DNA from: CAVUPF01 sp963743285
Lineage (GTDB): Bacteria > Actinomycetota > Thermoleophilia > Solirubrobacterales > 70-9
Reading direction: 5' to 3'
DNA: 64,000 bases
NCBI GenBank assembly: GCA_963743285.1
Contig: CAVUPF010000009.1
Span: forward strand, 110,980 to 174,979
Position numbers and translations under genes: made by a program. This document shows, one piece after another, positions 44,321 to 52,453 of this stretch (position 1 is its first letter; each line of letters begins with the position of its first letter). The notes beneath the pieces are model-generated. The model was not told where the DNA came from. It saw only the letters and a program-made list of their open reading frames with translations, and ran no database searches.

Positions 44321-44994
44321 AGCTCGACATCTTCACCCTCTTTCCCGAAGCGTTCGACTGGTTTCAGTCGCAGCGCTCGGTTCAGAACGCGCTGGCAGCG
44401 GGGAACCAACTGCGGTTGTTCAACTATCGCGATACGACGCCGCTCGGGGCGGGGCAGGTCGACGATGCGCCCTACGGAGGGGGGGCGGGGATGGTGCTGC
44501 GGGTCGATGTGGTGGATGCCGCGCTGGCGGCTGCATATTCGAGCGGGGAGAGGCCCCGGGTCGTGCTGCTCTCGCCCACCGGCAGGCTGCTGGACGACGA
44601 GCTCGCCGATGAGCTGACCGCCGAGACTCACCTGACGCTGCTATGCGGACGGTATGAGGGCTTTGACGAGCGGGTCCATGAGCACCTGGCCGACGAGGAG
44701 GTATCGATCGGGCGCTACGTGCTGGCCGGAGGGGAGCTGCCGGCGATGGTCGTGGCGGATGTTGTGATGCGGAAGCTGCCTGGCGCCCTCGGCCATGAGC
44801 GCAGCGCCGTGGAGGAGTCGTTTAGCCGGGCCCTGGAGGGCGCCCCCGAGTACCCCCACTACACGCGACCGCCGCTTTACCGGGGCTGGGGCGTACCTGA
44901 GGTTCTGACCTCCGGCGATCACGAGCGGGTCGGGGCGTGGCGGGCCGAGCAGAGTCGCGCCAGGGTGCAGCAGCTCGGCTCCGACCCGGAGTAG
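44317..44994 (+). CDS. trmD: tRNA (guanine-37-N1)-methyltransferase
   Basis: 225 residues from TTG. SPOUT fold with trefoil knot: FTLFPEAF, GGGAGMVLRVDVV, LLCGRYEGFDERV and DEEVSIGRYVLAGGELPAM. The C-terminal helical domain ends GWGVPEVLTSGDHERVGAWR. Methylates G37 in tRNAs that read CCN/CUN/CGG to prevent frameshifting. Confidence 0.96.
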   Translation: MKLDIFTLFPEAFDWFQSQRSVQNALAAGNQLRLFNYRDTTPLGAGQVDDAPYGGGAGMVLRVDVVDAALAAAYSSGERPRVVLLSPTGRLLDDELADELTAETHLTLLCGRYEGFDERVHEHLADEEVSIGRYVLAGGELPAMVVADVVMRKLPGALGHERSAVEESFSRALEGAPEYPHYTRPPLYRGWGVPEVLTSGDHERVGAWRAEQSRARVQQLGSDPE

Positions 44995-45002
44995 CTACCA
45001 TT

Positions 45003-45045
45003 CCGCCACCGCGCGGCGTCCTGCGTCTGGGCCCGGCGGTTTTTT
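45003..45045 (+). terminator. GC hairpin with T-run between trmD and rplS
   Basis: CCGCC (45003-45007) can pair with GGCGG (45035-45039), followed directly by six T (45040-45045), 7 bases before the rplS ATG at 45053. A TACCAT box (44996-45001) sits just upstream. It could terminate trmD transcripts or act as a leader attenuator of rplS. Confidence 0.5.
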
Positions 45046-45052
45046 CTCGCCA

Positions 45053-45709
45053 ATGAGCAGCGTTATCGACAGCATCGAGCGTCGCCAGCTGAGGCAGGGA
45101 CTTCCCTCCTTTAGCCCCGGCGATCGCGTGCGCGTTCACTTCCAGGTGGTCGAGGGCACTCGCCGCCGCACCCAGGTCTTCGAGGGGATCGTCCTGCGGC
45201 GGCAGGGATCCGGCGCCCGGGAGACCTTCACGGTCCGCAAGCAGTCTTTCGGGGTCGGCGTGGAGCGAACCTTTCCGCTGCACTCGCCGAAGATCGAGAA
45301 GCTGGAGATCGCCGCGCGCGGCGCTGTGCGGCGGGCCAAGCTGTACTACCTGCGAGGCCGGATCGGCAAGGCGGCCCGTGTCGCTGAGCGGCGCTGGGGG
45401 ATCGACGAGGAGCTGGTCTCGGCGCCGGGCGCCACCGCCGAGCCCGAGGGGGTCGACGCCGAGGGCGTGACCCGGCAGGAGGCCGAGGTCTCTGAGGCGA
45501 CCGGAGCCGCGCAGGAGCCGACCGCCGGGGTCGTTGCGCCAGAGATCGCGGCTGACCAGACGGAGGCAGTAGCTGAGACCGATGCAGTACCAGAGACGGA
45601 CGCCGAGGCGCCCGAGGCTGGGGAGACCGAGGACACCGCCGCGGCGCAGGATGCCGAGGATGAGGAGCCGGCTGAGGAGGCCGGCGACTCCGGCGAGGAT
45701 TCGGACTGA
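45053..45709 (+). CDS. rplS: 50S ribosomal protein L19 with long acidic C-terminal tail
   Basis: Residues 1-~118 are a complete L19: MSSVIDSIERRQLRQGLPSF, GTRRRTQVFEGIVLRR, SFGVGVERTFPLHSPKIEKLE, RAKLYYLRGRIGKAARV. Residues 121-218 form an added Glu/Asp/Ala/Thr-rich, probably disordered tail (AEVSEATGAAQEPTAGVV, ending EEAGDSGEDSD). Normal L19 is ~115 residues. L19 sits at the 30S-50S interface. The stop overlaps a CTG that appears to start lepB. Confidence 0.95.
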   Translation: MSSVIDSIERRQLRQGLPSFSPGDRVRVHFQVVEGTRRRTQVFEGIVLRRQGSGARETFTVRKQSFGVGVERTFPLHSPKIEKLEIAARGAVRRAKLYYLRGRIGKAARVAERRWGIDEELVSAPGATAEPEGVDAEGVTRQEAEVSEATGAAQEPTAGVVAPEIAADQTEAVAETDAVPETDAEAPEAGETEDTAAAQDAEDEEPAEEAGDSGEDSD

Positions 45710-46344
45710 CGCCCTCGATCCCCAAGCCGAAGAGCAGAGCCGGCGGGCTGGTCGAGCTGGTCGTCATCGTCGCGCTGGCGCTGGGGCTGGCGCTTGGCAT
45801 CCAGGCCTGGATCGTCAAGCCCTACCAGATTCCCTCGCAGTCGATGGAACCCACCCTGATCGTCGGACAGCGGGTTTTGGTCAACCGCTTCATCTATCAC
45901 TTCACCAACCCCGAAATCGGCAACATCGTCGTCTTCCACCCACCTGCCGGAGCCGACAGTGGCGCCGAATGCGGCGTCACCATCCACGGCCGCCAGCCGT
46001 CCGAAGTCGGCGAGCCCTGCCCGCGGCCGACCAAGGCCGAGTCCAGCCAGAACTTCATCAAGCGGATCGTCGCCGGGCCGGGCGACACGGTCAGCATCCG
46101 CGAAGGGCGCCCGGTCGTCAACGGGGTGGAGAAGAAGAGCGAACCGTATACGATCCCCTGCGGCGACGGCGCCGATTGCAACCTGCCGAAGCCGATCACC
46201 GTTCCGCCCGGCTACTACTTCATGATGGGGGACAACCGTGGGGCGAGCGACGACAGCCGTTTCTGGGGTCCCATCCCCCGCAGCTGGATCATCGGCCAGG
46301 CCTTCGCCACCTACTGGCCCCCGGACCGCATCGGCCTCCTCTAA
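45706..46344 (+). CDS. lepB: Signal peptidase I, apparent CTG start
   Basis: About 212 residues. A membrane anchor at ~15-35 (LVELVVIVALALGLALGIQAW) is followed by the catalytic serine in PSQSMEPTL (Ser46), the catalytic lysine in FIKRIVAGPGD, and MGDNRGASDDSRFWGPIP. The first ATG in frame (45844) is Met47, after the catalytic Ser, so it cannot be the start. The frame upstream back to a stop at 45673-45675 has no ATG, GTG or TTG. The CTG at 45706 overlaps the rplS stop (CTGA), just like the ATGA/GTGA/TTGA couplings elsewhere. Cleaves exported preproteins. Confidence 0.9.
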   Translation: MTPSIPKPKSRAGGLVELVVIVALALGLALGIQAWIVKPYQIPSQSMEPTLIVGQRVLVNRFIYHFTNPEIGNIVVFHPPAGADSGAECGVTIHGRQPSEVGEPCPRPTKAESSQNFIKRIVAGPGDTVSIREGRPVVNGVEKKSEPYTIPCGDGADCNLPKPITVPPGYYFMMGDNRGASDDSRFWGPIPRSWIIGQAFATYWPPDRIGLL

Positions 46345-46384
46345 GGGCCGGCCTCACCGCCGCAGGCTAGCGCGGACCCGCCGG

Positions 46385-47014
46385 CTGTTCAGCTTCGACC
46401 GCGGGCTCGGGAGCCGCCTCGTCGCCGGCGCCGACGAGGCGGGCCGAGGGTGTCTGGCCGGGCCGCTGGTCGCCGCCGCGGTCCTGCTCGACTATGGGAC
46501 GCTCTCCCACGCCGACCGCCGCGCCCTGGCCGGCCTGCACGACTCCAAGCAGATGACCGCCGCGCGTCGCGAGGAGATCTACCCGAGCGTGCTGGCAGCT
46601 GCGGCCCGGGTGAGCATCGTGGTGCGATGCGTCCGCGGGATCGACGAGCGCGGCCTGCACGTCACCAACATCGAGGCCTTGGCGGGGGCCCTGGAGCGGT
46701 TGGAGCCGCCCACCGGCGTGACGACCTGCCTGGTCGACGGCTTCTCTTTGCCCGGCTGTCGGGTACCGCACCGCGCCGTGATCGAAGGGGACGGGACCAG
46801 CGCGGCGATTGCGGCTGCGTCGGTCCTCGCCAAGGTGACCCGCGACCGTTACATGTGCGCCGCCGCCGGCGAGCACCCGGGGTGGGGCTTCGAGGAGCAC
46901 GTCGGCTACTCGACCCCCGAGCACCGCGAGGCGATCGGTCGCATCGGGATATCGGCCCTTCACCGCCGCTCTTTCCGCTCGGTCGCCTACAGCCAGCTCG
47001 AGCTCGCCAACTGA
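46385..47014 (+). CDS. rnhB: Ribonuclease HII
   Basis: About 209 residues. AGADEAGRGCLAGPLVAAAV (DEAGRG active site), LHDSKQMTAARREE, the catalytic Asp in CLVDGFSLPG, EGDGTSAAIAAASVLAKVTRDR. Removes RNA from RNA/DNA hybrids and misincorporated ribonucleotides. No ATG, GTG or TTG lies between the lepB stop and the conserved core; CTG 46385 (LFSFDRGLGSRLVAG) is the best guess. The only normal start, GTG 46238, would overlap lepB by over 100 bases. Confidence 0.9.
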   Translation: MFSFDRGLGSRLVAGADEAGRGCLAGPLVAAAVLLDYGTLSHADRRALAGLHDSKQMTAARREEIYPSVLAAAARVSIVVRCVRGIDERGLHVTNIEALAGALERLEPPTGVTTCLVDGFSLPGCRVPHRAVIEGDGTSAAIAAASVLAKVTRDRYMCAAAGEHPGWGFEEHVGYSTPEHREAIGRIGISALHRRSFRSVAYSQLELAN

Positions 47015-47077
47015 GCCAGGCGCCCCCGGTACCCACAGCCGGTGACGCCGCCCGGTGCCGAGGCTGCGGCGCGCCTT

Positions 47078-47083
47078 TAGTCT
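47078..47083 (+). promoter_or_regulatory. -10 box of thiD, leaderless type
   Basis: TAGTCT, 6 bases, then GTG 47090. Confidence 0.5.
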
Positions 47084-47089
47084 GCTGGC

Positions 47090-47911
47090 GTGGGTTCACG
47101 GCGGATACCAGCCGTCTTGTCGATCGCCGGCTCTGACTCCGGCGCCGGCGCCGGCATTCAGGCGGACTTGAAGGCTTTTGCCCGGTGCGGCGTCCACGGG
47201 ATGACCGCGGTCACCGCGATCACCGCCCAGAACACGGTGGGCGTCGACGCGATCGAGGCGGTTTCGCCGAGGATGATCGTCGCCCAGGTGCGCGCTGTCG
47301 TCGGGGACATCGGCGTCGACGCGGTCAAGGTCGGGATGCTCGGCGATGCGGCGACGGTAGACGCGGTCATCGCGGCGCTTGACCTGCTCGGCGACGCCCC
47401 GGTCGTGGTCGACCCGGTGATGGTCGCTGAGAGCGGCGCGACGCTGCTCGACGAGGAGGCACGGGGGGCGCTGGTCGAGCGGCTGCTGCCGCTCGCCACG
47501 GTCCTCACGCCGAACATCTTGGAGGCGAGGGAGTTGACCGGAGCAGGGATCCAACCCTCACAGGAGGACCTTGCCCGCAAGGTGCTGGCGCTGGGCTCGC
47601 GTACGGTGGTCGTTACCGGCGGCCATAGCGAGGCGGTAGTCGACGTCTTCTTCGACGGAGATAACGCGGTCGCGATCGAGGGCGAGCGGCATCGGGAGGG
47701 CGCCTCGCACGGCTCAGGCTGTACGCACTCCTCGGCACTGGCCGCCTTTCTGGCGCGTGGGTCGCCGCCCTTGGAGGCAGCCCGCAAGGCGAGGGAGATC
47801 ACCTCGGCAGCGGTCGGTAGGGGGCTCCGGGAGATCGGTGCCGGGGCCGGTCCGGTCGACGTGCTCGGCCTCCTCGCCGGTGCTCGCGACGACATCGGCT
47901 ATGCCGGCTGA
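47090..47911 (+). CDS. thiD: Hydroxymethylpyrimidine/phosphomethylpyrimidine kinase
   Basis: 273 residues. Ribokinase-like fold: SIAGSDSGAGAGIQADLKAF at the N-terminus, ITAQNTVGVDAIEAVSP, VVVDPVMVAESGATLL, TPNILEARELTG, and the anion hole GASHGSGCTHSSALAAFLARG (as EGASHGSGCTHS). Phosphorylates HMP twice in thiamine synthesis. No other thi gene in the window. Confidence 0.95.
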   Translation: MGSRRIPAVLSIAGSDSGAGAGIQADLKAFARCGVHGMTAVTAITAQNTVGVDAIEAVSPRMIVAQVRAVVGDIGVDAVKVGMLGDAATVDAVIAALDLLGDAPVVVDPVMVAESGATLLDEEARGALVERLLPLATVLTPNILEARELTGAGIQPSQEDLARKVLALGSRTVVVTGGHSEAVVDVFFDGDNAVAIEGERHREGASHGSGCTHSSALAAFLARGSPPLEAARKAREITSAAVGRGLREIGAGAGPVDVLGLLAGARDDIGYAG

Positions 47912-47912
47912 C

Positions 47913-47918
47913 TAGATT
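47913..47918 (+). promoter_or_regulatory. -10 box of ilvD, leaderless type
   Basis: TAGATT, 6 bases, then ATG 47925. Confidence 0.55.
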
Positions 47919-47924
47919 CAGCCC

Positions 47925-49619
47925 ATGAGCACGAACCACGGCACGACGAGCAGTCTCCCGCGTCCGCGCTCCAGCGTCGTCTTCGACGGCCCCGATCGCG
48001 CCGCAGCGCGCGCCTACATGAAGGGCATCGGCTTCGACGACGATGCCCTCAGCCGACCGACCGTTGGCATCGCCAACACCTGGACCGAAGCGATGCCCTG
48101 CAACTTCCATCTGCGCGGCCTCGCCGAGCACGTCAAGGCGGGTGTGCGGGCCGCAGGTGGTACTCCGCTGGAGTTCAACACCATCGCGATCTCCGACGGA
48201 ATCACGATGGGAACTCAGGGGATGAAGACCTCGCTGATCAGCCGAGAGACGATCGCCGACTCGATCGAGCTGATGGTCCGCGGATACCAGTTCGACGCGG
48301 TCGTGGCGCTCTCGGCCTGCGACAAGACGATCCCGGGCTGCGTGATGGCACTTGCCCGGCTCGACGTCCCCTCGGTAATGCTCTACGGCGGCTCGATTGT
48401 TCCCGGACGCTGGCACGGTCACGACGTGACGATCCTCGACGTCTTTGAGGCGATTGGCGCCCACGCGGCTGGCGAGATGAGCGACGAGGACCTGCACGAC
48501 CTGGAGGGCGTCGCCAGCCCCGGGGCCGGCGCTTGCGGTGGCCAGTTCACCGCCAACACGATGGCCTGCGCCTTCGAGGCACTGGGGATTAGCCCGGGAG
48601 GCTCGGCGATGGTCCCAGCCGAAGACGATGAGAAGGGAACCGTCGCCGAGAAGATCGGCAAGCTGGTGATGAAGCTGTTGGCGGACGACCTGCGGCCGAG
48701 CCGGGTGATCACCCGTGACTCGCTAGAGAACGCGATCGCCTGCGTCTGCGCCTCGGGTGGTTCCACCAACGGGGTCCTTCACCTGCTCGCCGTCGCCCGC
48801 GAGGCCGGGATCGAGCTCGAGATCGACGACTTCGAGCGGATCTCCCGTGGTACCCCGCTGCTCGCCGACCTCAAACCTGGCGGGCGTTTCGTAGCCACCG
48901 ATCTCTACCGGGCCGGCGGCGTGCCGCTGATCCTCAAGCGGCTCGCCGAGGCGGGGATCCTGCACGTCGACGCGATCACGGTCAGCGGCCGCACGATCGG
49001 CGAAGAGGCCGAGGCGGCGACCGAAGACGAGGGCCAGGAGGTGATCCGGTCGGTCTCTGACCCGCTGAAGCCCGAGGGCGGCCTGGCGATCATGCGCGGC
49101 AACCTCGCCCCGGAAGGCGCCGTGGTCAAGCTCGCCGGCACCGAGCGCACCAAGCAGGTCGGGCCGGCCCGCGTCTTCGGTTCAGAGGAGGAGTGCTTCC
49201 GAGCGGTCAAGGAGCGGCAGATCCGGCCCGGCGACGTCGTCGTGATCCGCAACGAGGGTCCGGCGGGCGGTCCGGGGATGCGGGAGATGCTCCAGGTGAC
49301 CGCGGCGATCGTTGGCGAGGGCCTGGGCGAGGAGGTCGCGCTGATTACCGACGGGCGCTTCTCCGGTGCGACCCGCGGGCTGATGGCCGGCCACGTCGCC
49401 CCAGAGGCGGTCAAGGGCGGACCGATCGCCGCGGTGCGGGAGGGGGATGAGGTCAGCTTCGATGTCGACGCCCGCCGCCTCGACGTCGCCCTCTCAGACG
49501 AGGAGATCGCCAGCCGGGTAGCGGCATATGAGGCACCCGCGCCAACCTATCGCCGAGGCGTGATGGCGAAGTACGCGGCCACGGTTGGCTCGGCTGCGCA
49601 GGGCGCAATCGTCGCCTAG
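47925..49619 (+). CDS. ilvD: Dihydroxy-acid dehydratase
   Basis: 564 residues. SACDKTIPGCVMAL and GAGACGGQFTANTMA carry the Fe-S cysteines; GRFSGATRGLMAGHVAPEA is the C-terminal signature. Converts dihydroxy-isovalerate and -methylvalerate to the keto acids of valine and isoleucine. The third ligand motif NTWTEAMPCNFHL indicates the [2Fe-2S] IlvD type. Stand-alone; no other ilv genes nearby. Confidence 0.97.
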   Translation: MSTNHGTTSSLPRPRSSVVFDGPDRAAARAYMKGIGFDDDALSRPTVGIANTWTEAMPCNFHLRGLAEHVKAGVRAAGGTPLEFNTIAISDGITMGTQGMKTSLISRETIADSIELMVRGYQFDAVVALSACDKTIPGCVMALARLDVPSVMLYGGSIVPGRWHGHDVTILDVFEAIGAHAAGEMSDEDLHDLEGVASPGAGACGGQFTANTMACAFEALGISPGGSAMVPAEDDEKGTVAEKIGKLVMKLLADDLRPSRVITRDSLENAIACVCASGGSTNGVLHLLAVAREAGIELEIDDFERISRGTPLLADLKPGGRFVATDLYRAGGVPLILKRLAEAGILHVDAITVSGRTIGEEAEAATEDEGQEVIRSVSDPLKPEGGLAIMRGNLAPEGAVVKLAGTERTKQVGPARVFGSEEECFRAVKERQIRPGDVVVIRNEGPAGGPGMREMLQVTAAIVGEGLGEEVALITDGRFSGATRGLMAGHVAPEAVKGGPIAAVREGDEVSFDVDARRLDVALSDEEIASRVAAYEAPAPTYRRGVMAKYAATVGSAAQGAIVA

Positions 49620-49963
49620 CTTTCTGAGAGAAGCCCGTCAAACGGAGCGGAGCGCATGGGCGCTCCAGCTGGGCATGTGAGGCGTCCGCTCAGATCTTCC
49701 GGGCGCGTCCGGAGATTCGCCGCTGATTGCTGGGGGCGTGGGCCTCAGCCCGGACGATCCGGTTGTTGAGCTCTCGGAGATCAAGTCGGGATCCCGACCC
49801 CCGGAGGTGAAAACGCAGCCCCTACCGCCCGTCCGTCCTTCGTCCTGATCGGACTGGGTTCGGACGCTCCGCCGGTGCTGGCTCGATCGCCCGAGCCTCC
49901 ATCGCAGAGTCCTTTCGGTGGAGGGCCGCTGTCGCAGCCCCGCAAATCCCTTCAGAAAGCCAA
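49620..49963. other. 344-bp non-coding gap with a perfect 14-bp palindrome
   Basis: Between ilvD and the convergent cyclo-ligase gene I see no convincing reading frame. GTCGGGATCCCGAC (49785-49798) is a perfect palindrome. A second dyad, TCCGG..CCGGA, lies near 49700-49712, and GCTTTCTGAGAGAAGC directly follows ilvD without a T-run. A structured RNA is possible, but no known family motif (RNase P, 6S, tmRNA, SRP) is recognisable. Confidence 0.4.
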
Positions 49964-50677
49964 TTAGGCGTACCCCATCCGTTCCAGCACCGGGATCTCG
50001 CGGATCTGCGGAGGCTGAAGATGGTCCCAGAGGATGCCGCGTGGGCGCTCGTACTGGCGCTCCACATCGATCACTGCGCGAGGGGTGGCGATCAGGTCGA
50101 CCGGGAGGTCATGTGCGGTCATCATCAGGTGGTGGCGGAGGATCTGGGTGGGATGCACGGTCGTCGCCACGGTGGTGTGGCTGTCGATCTTCCCGGCGTC
50201 GATCAGGATCCCGTACTCGAGGTCGGAGTAGCCGCCGCCTTTGCCGATCCGCGCTCCGCTGAGGTTGACCGCAACCGATCCGCACAGCAAGAAATCGATC
50301 TCGGGGAGCTCGTCGAGCGCCGTCACCCGCCCGTGCCGCAGCGCCCCCTTGATCGTCGCCGCCTCTTTGACAGCCTGCTTGGAGAGCTTCTTGGGGTCCA
50401 GCACTCTGAAGGGGTGGGGGTCGCGCAGTCGCGGAACCGCCATGATCAGGGTCTTGCCCTCTTCCAACGCAATCCGCCGCGCGAAGGTCTGCGGCGAGTC
50501 GGGGTTGGCCTTGACCGCTCGGGCACGTCTCCAGAGCCGATGCCCGGCTAGCTTCTCGGCGGCGAGCTTTGCCCCGGCGAAGTTTGGGATCCGTCCCTCG
50601 GCGCCCGGGAAGCGAGAGACGTCCTCGCGATCCATCGCTGCCCAGACTTCCTTGCGGACTTCATCCTTGGAGCGCAC
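49964..50677 (-). CDS. 5-formyltetrahydrofolate cyclo-ligase family protein
   Basis: About 237 residues from GTG 50677 (VRSKDEVRKEVWAAMDRE); the upstream ATG at 50743 would overlap the divergent xerD start. RIPNFAGAKLAAEKL and the C-terminal ARIGKGGGYSDLEYGIL match the substrate/ATP motif GKGGGYYD of the family (here YSD). Long archaeal/actinobacterial-type variant with ATP site FARRIALEEGKTLIMAVPRL. Likely converts 5-formyl-THF to methenyl-THF, though MTHFS-domain proteins of this longer type are not all proven enzymes. Confidence 0.8.
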   Translation of the reverse strand: MRSKDEVRKEVWAAMDREDVSRFPGAEGRIPNFAGAKLAAEKLAGHRLWRRARAVKANPDSPQTFARRIALEEGKTLIMAVPRLRDPHPFRVLDPKKLSKQAVKEAATIKGALRHGRVTALDELPEIDFLLCGSVAVNLSGARIGKGGGYSDLEYGILIDAGKIDSHTTVATTVHPTQILRHHLMMTAHDLPVDLIATPRAVIDVERQYERPRGILWDHLQPPQIREIPVLERMGYA

Positions 50678-50741
50678 CGGCGAAAGATATCCTCCGATGG
50701 TCGGCTGAAGGCCCGAAGCGACGCGCGCCGAACCCATTTGC

Positions 50742-51629
50742 ATGAATTGGGAAGAGGCAATCGCGGATTTTGACCGGGACCTTTGTGCCCGCGGCTCAGC
50801 CGAGCGAACGAGGCGCGCCTACTGGATCGACCTCTGCCAATTCGCTGAATGGGCCAAAGGGCGAGGCCTTGTCCCCGCCGAGGTTCGCTACCGCGAGGTT
50901 CGCCGCTACGGTGCCCGGCTCTCGGCCGCCGGCGCCGCCCCTGCCACCGTGGCCCGCAAGCTCGCCGCGATCCGCGGCCTCTTCAATCTGCTGGTTCGCA
51001 CCGAGCAAGTCGCCCAAAACCCCGCCGACCTCGTTTCCAGTCCGAAGAAGGCCGAAAAGTTGCCGCGGGTGCTCTCCCAGGAACAGATGCGCTCGCTGCT
51101 GGAGCGGATCCCCGTCCGCACCCCCCTAGAGCTGCGTGACCGGGCGATGCTGGAGCTGGCCTATTCCTGCGGTCTGCGCTGCGAGGAGATCGTCAATCTC
51201 GACCGCGGGGCGCTGGACTACGAAACCGAACAGCTACGGGTGCTCGGCAAGGGCTCGAAGGAGCGGCTGCTGCCGGTGGGGGAACCGGCGCGGGATGCGC
51301 TGCACCGCTACGTGGAGCGCGGCCGCCACGCCCTCACCACCGATCCTCGCGAGCCGGCCCTCTTCCTATCCAAGAGCGGCCGGCGCCTCTCGAGCTCCGA
51401 CGTCACCCGTCGTATCGGCCTCTGGGCCCGCGAGGCGGCAATCGCCGGGCGTGTCTCTCCGCACGCCCTGCGCCACTCCTTCGCAACCCACCTCTTGGAG
51501 GGCGGCGCCGACCTGCGTACCATCCAGGAGCTGCTCGGCCACTCTTCCATATCCACCACGCAGGTGTACACGCGCGTCGATGCTGCCCGCCTGCGCGACA
51601 CCTACGCCGCTGCCCACCCTCGCGCCTGA
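50742..51629 (+). CDS. xerD: Tyrosine recombinase XerC/XerD
   Basis: 295 residues, the normal length. The catalytic set is complete: Arg146 (SCGLRCEEI), Lys170/173 (GKGSKERLLPVG), His241 and Arg244 (SPHALRHSFATHLLEGGADL), His267 (LGHSSISTTQ) and Tyr276. The core-binding N-domain spans residues 1-95. Resolves chromosome dimers at dif; whether it acts as XerC or XerD cannot be decided without a second Xer gene. It sits next to the WhiG-like sigma gene, as in several actinobacteria. Confidence 0.93.
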   Translation: MNWEEAIADFDRDLCARGSAERTRRAYWIDLCQFAEWAKGRGLVPAEVRYREVRRYGARLSAAGAAPATVARKLAAIRGLFNLLVRTEQVAQNPADLVSSPKKAEKLPRVLSQEQMRSLLERIPVRTPLELRDRAMLELAYSCGLRCEEIVNLDRGALDYETEQLRVLGKGSKERLLPVGEPARDALHRYVERGRHALTTDPREPALFLSKSGRRLSSSDVTRRIGLWAREAAIAGRVSPHALRHSFATHLLEGGADLRTIQELLGHSSISTTQVYTRVDAARLRDTYAAAHPRA

Positions 51630-51652
51630 ACCCGAAAACCCCAGCACAACCG

Positions 51653-51658
51653 TAGAAT
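51653..51658 (+). promoter_or_regulatory. -10-like box before the WhiG-like sigma gene
   Basis: TAGAAT, 12 bases before ATG 51671, with a short AAAGG at 51664-51668. Confidence 0.4.
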
Positions 51659-51670
51659 CGACGAAAGGCC

Positions 51671-52444
51671 ATGGAGACTGGAGTAAAAGAGGTGGAGTTG
51701 CGAGACTTGTGGCGCCGCTACAAGGACGATGGCGACCCCTCAGCACGGGAGCGGCTGGTGGTGGCCTACTCTCCGATGGTCAAGTTCGTCGCCGGCCGTC
51801 TTGGCGCCGGCCTGCCGTCCCATGTGGAGGACGCCGACCTGATCTCCTACGGCCTGATGGGCCTGATCGGCGCAATCGAGCGCTTCGAGCCGGAGCGGGG
51901 GATCAAATTCGAGACCTTTGCGATGACGCGCATTCGCGGTGCGATCATCGACGAATTGCGTTCGCTTGACTGGGTGCCTCGCTCGGTCCGCTCCCGCGCC
52001 CGGGAGATCGAGGGCGCCCAGGCCAAGCTGGAGCACGAGCTGCAGCGGGCCCCTACGGAGGCCGAGCTGGCCGCAAAGCTCGGGACAACCGAAGAAGATC
52101 TCCAGTCTTCGCTGCAGGAGATCGCCAACTCCTCCGTCTATGCGCTCGACGAGCTCTGGACGGTTTCAGACTCCTCAGGAGACCAGGTTTCCCTGCTTGA
52201 CACGATCCCCGATCACAGTGCCGATGACCCCCAGGAGGCGCTGGCGAGCAGTGAGGTCAAAGACCGGCTAACCGAGGCGATTGCCTCGCTGCCCGAGCGT
52301 GAGCAGCTGGTCGTCGCCCTCTACTACTACGAGAACCTCACCCTGCGCGAGATCGGTGAGGTCCTTGGAGTGACCGAGTCGCGCGTCTCACAGCTCCACA
52401 CCAAGGCTGTGATGCGGTTGAAGTCGGGTTTGCAGCAGGTGTAG
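51671..52444 (+). CDS. whiG: RNA polymerase sigma factor, FliA/WhiG family
   Basis: 257 residues. Region 2: DLISYGLMGLIGAIERFEPERGIKFETFAMTRIRGAIIDELRSLDW; region 3: RAPTEAELAAKLGTTEEDL; region 4: SLPEREQLVVALYYYENLTLREIGEVLGVTESRVSQLHTKAV. The IIDELRSLDWVPRSVR segment is the WhiG/FliA hallmark. WhiG directs sporulation genes in Streptomyces; FliA directs flagellar genes. Neither set is in the window, so the regulon is unknown. Confidence 0.92.
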   Translation: METGVKEVELRDLWRRYKDDGDPSARERLVVAYSPMVKFVAGRLGAGLPSHVEDADLISYGLMGLIGAIERFEPERGIKFETFAMTRIRGAIIDELRSLDWVPRSVRSRAREIEGAQAKLEHELQRAPTEAELAAKLGTTEEDLQSSLQEIANSSVYALDELWTVSDSSGDQVSLLDTIPDHSADDPQEALASSEVKDRLTEAIASLPEREQLVVALYYYENLTLREIGEVLGVTESRVSQLHTKAVMRLKSGLQQV

Positions 52445-52453
52445 CTTCTCGGT

